NCBI GenBank assembly: GCA_958448705.1
Contig: CAUDEY010000004.1
Span: 1-64,000, forward strand
Source of the DNA: UMGS1322 sp900550765
Lineage (GTDB): Bacteria > Bacillota > Clostridia > Christensenellales > QALW01
DNA: 64,000 nt
Direction: 5' to 3'
The notes under the pieces were generated by a model, which saw only the letters and a list, made by a program, of their open reading frames with translations, was not told the DNA's origin and made no database searches. Positions 59,710-64,000 of this stretch are shown here, piece by piece (the stretch's first letter is position 1; each line of letters starts with the position of its first letter). The position numbers and the translations under genes were made by a program.

Positions 59710-59851
59710 AAAAATCTCCTCCGAAAGTAAAATATAATATAAACTAAATTAACTAAACATAGATTTATAGTATTATATAATATCTGCAGCCAAAAATCCA
59801 GAGGCAATTCTGTTTTTTTGATAAAATTTACAGAAAATTTTATATATTATT

Positions 59852-60244
59852 TTATTTTCTATTTGCTTTTTTCATCAAAGATTCTTTTTTTCGCTTGCTG
59901 ACAGCTGAAAAAATCATATATATTCCAAAAAAGATTAAAAAGACTCCGTATATTTTTTTTAAAAGAGCGTTCTCGGCATTTCGGCTGAACAAAGCTCCTG
60001 CTGTGGCGCCCAACAAGCCCGCGGGTACAAGCACGGCCGTTTCCTTTGCCCGGATCATCTTATTTTTTAATCCATATATCATAGCGCCCAAAGCTGCGGG
60101 AAGATAGGCAATCAGTCCCACATACTGTGCATCGCTTTGCGCCATATGCAGAAATCCGGTAAGGCACGGAATCAAAAGTGCGCCGCCGCCCAACCCCAAG
60201 CCTGCCAGCAAAAAAGAAAACAATCCGATAAAAAAAGCAATCAT
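59852..60244 (-). CDS. Half-size TauE/SafE-type permease, second half
   Basis: A 130-residue membrane protein with about four hydrophobic segments and the family motif FLLAGLGLGGGALLIPCL. It starts at ATG 60244, overlapping the stop of the upstream half as ATGA; the longer frame to 60364 is out-of-frame overlap. Full TauE/SafE exporters have about 250 residues formed from two repeats, so the two genes likely form one transporter for sulfite, sulfonates or other anions. Confidence 0.82.
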   Translation of the reverse strand: MIAFFIGLFSFLLAGLGLGGGALLIPCLTGFLHMAQSDAQYVGLIAYLPAALGAMIYGLKNKMIRAKETAVLVPAGLLGATAGALFSRNAENALLKKIYGVFLIFFGIYMIFSAVSKRKKESLMKKANRK

Positions 60245-60582
60245 AACAAAGACCTGATTCCCGTATAAAGTACAATAAGACCAAAAATAATCTTTATCAC
60301 GCTTACCGGCGCTTTTTTTAATAAAAATGCCCCTGCCGCACCGCCCAAAGCAGCGCCGGCACACAAAGGCAGCAGTAACTGCGGTTCAACACTTTTTCTA
60401 TAGATCACCGCGCTCAAAAGGGAAAGCGGCAAAATAAAAAGCACTACGGATGCATGTGCTTTCTTCTCATCCTTTAAAGCAGAATACAGCAGAGGAAGTG
60501 CAATAACTCCTCCGCCGGTTCCCAGCAGGCCGTTGGCAAGTCCTGCAGTCAGCGCAGCGGCATGTAATAATATTCCCTTCAT
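60241..60582 (-). CDS. Half-size TauE/SafE-type permease, first half
   Basis: A 113-residue membrane protein with about three to four hydrophobic segments and the repeat motif LANGLLGTGGGVIALPLLY. GGTGAAG lies before ATG 60582. It is translationally coupled with the second half. Both halves keep intact reading frames and motifs, which argues for a genuine two-gene transporter over a recent frameshift. Confidence 0.82.
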   Translation of the reverse strand: MKGILLHAAALTAGLANGLLGTGGGVIALPLLYSALKDEKKAHASVVLFILPLSLLSAVIYRKSVEPQLLLPLCAGAALGGAAGAFLLKKAPVSVIKIIFGLIVLYTGIRSLL

Positions 60583-60632
60583 CTACTTCACCAAAAATAT
60601 AAATCTATATGATATATTTTTGCCCGAAGCTG

Positions 60633-60794
60633 CTATTTCATATACCTATTGCAAATAATAAATAATTTTCCCACTACCTGATCCAATTCCTGCAGTTTTT
60701 GAGCCGAAAGACTGTTATCTTCAAAATATTCCGCTAAAGCATTATAAACATAGGTATAATTGTTCCATAACTCGGTAAAATTTTCATATTCCAT
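60633..60794 (-). CDS. Small protein of unknown function
   Basis: A 53-residue acidic, helical protein (MEYENFTELWNNYTYVYNAL start). ATG 60794 has AAAGGAGA upstream; the frame opens at 60827. It has no membrane segment or known motif. It lies between the terminator after ispA and the transporter genes. Confidence 0.6.
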   Translation of the reverse strand: MEYENFTELWNNYTYVYNALAEYFEDNSLSAQKLQELDQVVGKLFIICNRYMK

Positions 60795-60853
60795 TTTATT
60801 TTCTCCTTTTTTATCCAATTTTACCATTAAAATACATATATTTCCACAATGAA

Positions 60854-60886
60854 AAATACAGGTATTTGTAAAAAATACCCGTATTT
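60854..60886 (-). terminator. Terminator after ispA
   Basis: On the minus strand AAATACGGGTATTT pairs with AAATACCTGTATTT (one G-U) around a short T-rich loop and is followed by TTC. A modest terminator of the folD-ispA operon. Confidence 0.55.
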
Positions 60887-60953
60887 TTAAAGAATTTTTA
60901 TGTTTTTCTGCTTTTTTCTATATTTTTTAAAATTATATTTAAATAGGAATATT

Positions 60954-61829
60954 TTACTTATTTCTGTTTAAAAGATATTCCGCCAGCTTTACAAAAAACG
61001 CAGCACGCTCCCCAAACCCCTGCAATGCCTCTGCCGCAAATTGCGTATGCTCTTTTGCTTTTTGCCGTGCACCATCAATCCCGTAAAGAGTCACATAGGT
61101 CGTTTTATGGTTTGCAGCATCGCTGCCGGTATCTTTTCCTAATTCTGCAAAACTGCCTTCTACATCCAACACATCATCGATGATCTGAAAGGTATAGCCA
61201 ATTTCCCTGCCATAACAGCTTAGGCTTTCCACTGCTTCCTTTTGTGCACCGGCACAAAAGGCTCCGGCACGCAGAGCGCCTACGATCATTGCCGCGGTTT
61301 TCTTTAAATGAATATATTCCATCGTGGACGCATCGAAAATATTTCCATTTAAATCCACATCTACCCATTGGCCGGCCAGCATTCCCTTTACACCCGCAGC
61401 AGAAGCGATGGCTTTTGCCGCCTGAACAGATGCCTGATCGCGGCAGGCATCAAGCAAAATTTCAAAGGCATAGCTCAAAAGCCCATCTCCGGCAAGAATC
61501 GCTTTTGCCTCTCCATATTTTTTATGGGATGTAAGTCTTCCGCGGCGGTAATCGTCATTATCCATTGCCGGAAGATCATCATGAATCAGGGAATACGTAT
61601 GAATAAATTCTATAGCGCAGGCAAACGGAAGCGCTCGCTCGATAGTCCCGCCGCACAGTTCACAGGCGCCCAGCAGCAATGCCGGCCGCAGCCGTTTTCC
61701 TCCGGCCAGCACACTATAAGCCATCACCTCCTGCAGCTGCGCAGGAATTTCCCGCACACAGAGCAACCGCTTCATCTCTTCTTCAACAATGCGGCTGTAA
61801 ACCTCCATTTGCTGTTCTGCTTTAATCAT
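60954..61829 (-). CDS. ispA: Farnesyl/geranyl diphosphate synthase
   Basis: A 291-residue polyprenyl synthase. YSLIHDDLPAMDNDDYRRG is the first aspartate-rich motif (DDxxxxD) and IIDDVLDVEGSFAELGKDTG the second. AGGKRLRPALLLGACEL binds diphosphate. It makes the C10-C15 precursors of undecaprenyl phosphate and quinones. It overlaps xseB by 8 bases; dxs, usually next, is 19 kb away. Confidence 0.95.
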   Translation of the reverse strand: MIKAEQQMEVYSRIVEEEMKRLLCVREIPAQLQEVMAYSVLAGGKRLRPALLLGACELCGGTIERALPFACAIEFIHTYSLIHDDLPAMDNDDYRRGRLTSHKKYGEAKAILAGDGLLSYAFEILLDACRDQASVQAAKAIASAAGVKGMLAGQWVDVDLNGNIFDASTMEYIHLKKTAAMIVGALRAGAFCAGAQKEAVESLSCYGREIGYTFQIIDDVLDVEGSFAELGKDTGSDAANHKTTYVTLYGIDGARQKAKEHTQFAAEALQGFGERAAFFVKLAEYLLNRNK

Positions 61830-62058
61830 TTAAAGCCTCCTCCATCGGTATTTCCTTAATGGTACCTTCTTTTTTCAGCACAGTAATCCTTTGCTGATAG
61901 CCTTCAAGGAGCTCCCGGCAGTGCGCTATTAATTTTACGCCCTGTTCAAAAGTATCAATCGATTTTTCCAAGGAAAGTTTGGAATCTTCCAATTTCGCTG
62001 CGGTATCCTCCAATTTTTTCATTGCTTCCTCCAACGTCATTTCCTCGATCTCTTTCAT
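61822..62058 (-). CDS. xseB: Exodeoxyribonuclease VII small subunit
   Basis: A 78-residue helical protein. LEEAMKKLEDTAAKLEDSKLSLEKSI is the XseB pattern. It binds the catalytic XseA subunit. Start overlaps the xseA stop as ATGA, and its end overlaps ispA. Confidence 0.96.
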   Translation of the reverse strand: MKEIEEMTLEEAMKKLEDTAAKLEDSKLSLEKSIDTFEQGVKLIAHCRELLEGYQQRITVLKKEGTIKEIPMEEALND

Positions 62059-63242
62059 TGTTTCACCTCCGTAATCTCAGCTTCTAAACAGCCTTCATAT
62101 AATTTTATAAAAACAGCATCTCCCACACGCACATTTTTTGCACTCTTTAACGCCGTCCCTTTTATATCGGTAGCCACCGAATACCCACGCGAGAGAACTG
62201 CCAACGGACTCAAAGCGTTTAATCTGCCCGCAAGCAGTGCCAACCGGTCCTGCTTCTGCTGCAGCAATCGTTCCTGTCCGTTCACCGTCCGTTGCTGCAG
62301 AGCCTCTAACCGCTGAAAAAAGTTATCCAGCAATGCCTGAGGATCTTCAAAATTCTTTGCCGCCCTATACAGCACAGCTCTGATTTCCGCTATTCTGCCG
62401 GAAATATTTTTGTCCAAATACTGCCCAAGACGGTCTATATCCTCTAAGGTATCGTAATAATCAAATACCGCCAATTCCGCCGCTGCTGAAGGCGTAGGCG
62501 CCCGCACGTCCGCAACAAAGTCCGCAATCGTAAAATCGGTTTCATGTCCCACTGCCGATATCACCGGCTTTTTACAGGCAAAAATCGTACGCGCAACCTC
62601 TTCGCTGTTAAAACACCACAAATCTTCAATAGAACCGCCGCCGCGCGCAAGAATGATTACATCCACCTCCGGCATATTCTCCAAAGCCCGCAGTCCCGCA
62701 CAGATGGAACGCGGTGCATCCTCTCCCTGCACGGTTACCGGCGCTAAAACAAGACTGATACCGGGGCACCTTCTGGTGGCAACATTCAGAATATCGCGAA
62801 TAACCGCGCCGGTGGGAGACGTTGCTACGCCGATTTTTTTCACAAAAGCCGGAAGTGCTTTCTTTCGCTCACGATCAAAAAGACCTTCCTCCTCCAGCTT
62901 TTTTTTCAACTGTTCAAATTGTTTATAAAGCTGACCGATTCCCTTAGGCTCCAAAGCAGCAACAATCAGCTGATACTGCCCGTCGCGTTCATACAGCGTA
63001 ACGCGCCCCCTGGCCAGTACCTTCATCCCGTCTTCCGGGCGGAATTTGAGCTTTAAGACATCGGATTTAAAAAAAGCGCACCGGATTGCTGCGCTTTCAT
63101 CTTTCAAAGAAAAATAAATATGCCCTGAGGAATGTTTTTTTATCCCTGAGATTTCTCCTTCGACCACAATATCATTTAAAACAGCGTCCATCAAAAGACT
63201 CTGTTTTACATAGGCATTAAGCTGGGATACCGTTACACTCAT
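62055..63242 (-). CDS. xseA: Exodeoxyribonuclease VII large subunit
   Basis: A 395-residue nuclease that degrades single-stranded DNA from both ends. An N-terminal OB fold (VVEGEISGIKKHSSGHIYFSLKD), the catalytic domain with VATSPTGAVIRDI, ILARGGGSIEDLWCFN and SAVGHETDFTIADFVAD, RAPTPSAAAEL, then a coiled-coil C terminus ending with LSRGYSVA. Overlaps folD as ATGA. Confidence 0.97.
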   Translation of the reverse strand: MSVTVSQLNAYVKQSLLMDAVLNDIVVEGEISGIKKHSSGHIYFSLKDESAAIRCAFFKSDVLKLKFRPEDGMKVLARGRVTLYERDGQYQLIVAALEPKGIGQLYKQFEQLKKKLEEEGLFDRERKKALPAFVKKIGVATSPTGAVIRDILNVATRRCPGISLVLAPVTVQGEDAPRSICAGLRALENMPEVDVIILARGGGSIEDLWCFNSEEVARTIFACKKPVISAVGHETDFTIADFVADVRAPTPSAAAELAVFDYYDTLEDIDRLGQYLDKNISGRIAEIRAVLYRAAKNFEDPQALLDNFFQRLEALQQRTVNGQERLLQQKQDRLALLAGRLNALSPLAVLSRGYSVATDIKGTALKSAKNVRVGDAVFIKLYEGCLEAEITEVKQ

Positions 63243-64000
63243 AAAATTCCCGCCGCTTTCACGGTGTTATACATCAGCATGGCCCGCGTCATAGGACCGG
63301 TTCCCCCGGGATTGGGCGTAATAGCAGAAGCCTTATCCTTAACAGCCTCAAAATCCACATCGCCTACCTGACGGCCGTCAATGCGGCTGATCCCGATATC
63401 AATCACCACGGCACCTTCCTTAACCATATCTGCCGTTATCATATGCGCGCGTCCCACAGCGCTTACCAGTATATCCGCTTCTTTTGTAATTTCTGCTAAA
63501 TTCTGGGTTTTTGAATGACATATTGTCACCGTCGCTCCTTCATTCAGCAACAAAAGTGCCATGGGCTTGCCCACATTATTACTACGGCCGATCACAACGG
63601 CCCGCTTGCCGCAAATTGTAATACCGCTGGCTTTGATCAGTTCCATTGCACCGGCAGGCGTGCAGGAAACAAAGCTCTCGCTGTCCCCCATCAATACACC
63701 GCCGATATTGATTTTAGAAAAGCCGTCCACATCCTTTTCCGGCAGGATCGCCTTCACAACCGCTTCCTGATCCAGATGTTTCGGCAGCGGGAACTGCACT
63801 AAGATTCCATGTACCTCTTTATCCCTATTCAGTTTATGAACCAGCGCCATCAGCTCTTCCTGCTGTGTATCCTCTTTTAAACGATACTCCAGGGATTCCA
63901 CACCGATTTCCCGGCAATCATTGGTTTTATTTTTTACATAAATACAGCTGGCCGGATCCTCCCCGACTAAAACGACCGCAAGTACAACTTTCTTTCCCGA
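63239..64000 (-). CDS. folD: Methylenetetrahydrofolate dehydrogenase/cyclohydrolase, cut by the window edge
   Basis: At least 253 residues of a protein usually about 285 long; the N terminus lies beyond base 64000. The in-window part begins with LAVVLVGEDPASCIYVKNK, the substrate-binding region with the catalytic lysine, then GILVQFPLPKHL, PEKDVDGF, VIGRSNNVGKPMALLL (NADP site) and PNPGGTGPMTRAMLMYNT. It interconverts one-carbon folates. It heads the folD-xseA-xseB-ispA operon as far as the window shows. Confidence 0.97.
   Translation of the reverse strand, partial: SGKKVVLAVVLVGEDPASCIYVKNKTNDCREIGVESLEYRLKEDTQQEELMALVHKLNRDKEVHGILVQFPLPKHLDQEAVVKAILPEKDVDGFSKINIGGVLMGDSESFVSCTPAGAMELIKASGITICGKRAVVIGRSNNVGKPMALLLLNEGATVTICHSKTQNLAEITKEADILVSAVGRAHMITADMVKEGAVVIDIGISRIDGRQVGDVDFEAVKDKASAITPNPGGTGPMTRAMLMYNTVKAAGIL

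Noticed and set aside
1..64000. CRISPR arrays, rRNA and tRNA genes, prophage or complete IS elements
   Set aside because: No regular repeat-spacer pattern, no rRNA or tRNA signature and no transposase or phage structural gene was seen.

Overview
The window reads as one chromosome segment of an anaerobic Bacillota, most likely class Clostridia or a close relative. The basis is gene order and content: spoIVB, spo0A-type and spoIIM genes beside recN/argR/nadK/tlyA/dxs; scpAB, lysA and a DacF-like carboxypeptidase; a T-box in front of thrS; a CIRCE operator; and AGGAGG-type ribosome binding sites with many TTG and GTG starts. No rRNA or tRNA gene, CRISPR array or complete insertion sequence was seen. 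The species cannot be named from sequence alone.

The left part (1-26 kb) is accessory and mixed in strand. In order it holds: an AbiE type IV toxin-antitoxin pair with a candidate operator; an attenuator-like leader followed by a nucleoside hydrolase fused to an APH(6)-like kinase, next to a MATE exporter; meso-diaminopimelate dehydrogenase followed by a GMP synthase that has lost its glutaminase; an HxlR regulator; a CIRCE-controlled Hsp20 with a structured leader; an IbrA/IbrB-like pair (PAPS-reductase fold plus ParB fold); an ECF S component divergent from a shortened MocR/PdxR-type regulator; a zinc macrodomain/SirTM sirtuin pair (reversible protein ADP-ribosylation); small-molecule enzymes; rarA; a 5'-3' exonuclease; a large orphan FAD oxidoreductase; and a 205-nt highly structured RNA with its own terminator.

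The right part (26-64 kb) is almost entirely minus strand and looks like old vertically inherited core. Reading in the direction of transcription: folD-xseA-xseB-ispA; a small ORF; two half-size TauE/SafE genes; a Ppx/GppA phosphatase; an aconitase-family hydratase; mreBCD-PBP2; an HlyD-like protein; a PLP-binding protein (YggS); sepF; divIVA; DUF5665; lspA; an RluD-type synthase; a T-box with thrS; a sugar isomerase-like protein; a roughly 670-nt non-coding gene that fits OLE RNA; its presumed membrane partner oapA; dxs-tlyA-nadK-argR-recN; spoIVB-spo0A(effector only)-spoIIM; a DacF-like carboxypeptidase; lysA; a rhomboid-unrelated M50 protease; scpA-scpB; then rpsO and pnp.

The most notable points are the OLE RNA/OapA locus, a second large structured RNA (possibly raiA), a Spo0A-like protein without a receiver domain, a GMP synthase lacking its glutaminase active site, the hydrolase-kinase fusion with an attenuator-like leader, the Hsp20 leader with two competing or pseudoknotted helices, and the macro/SirTM operon.
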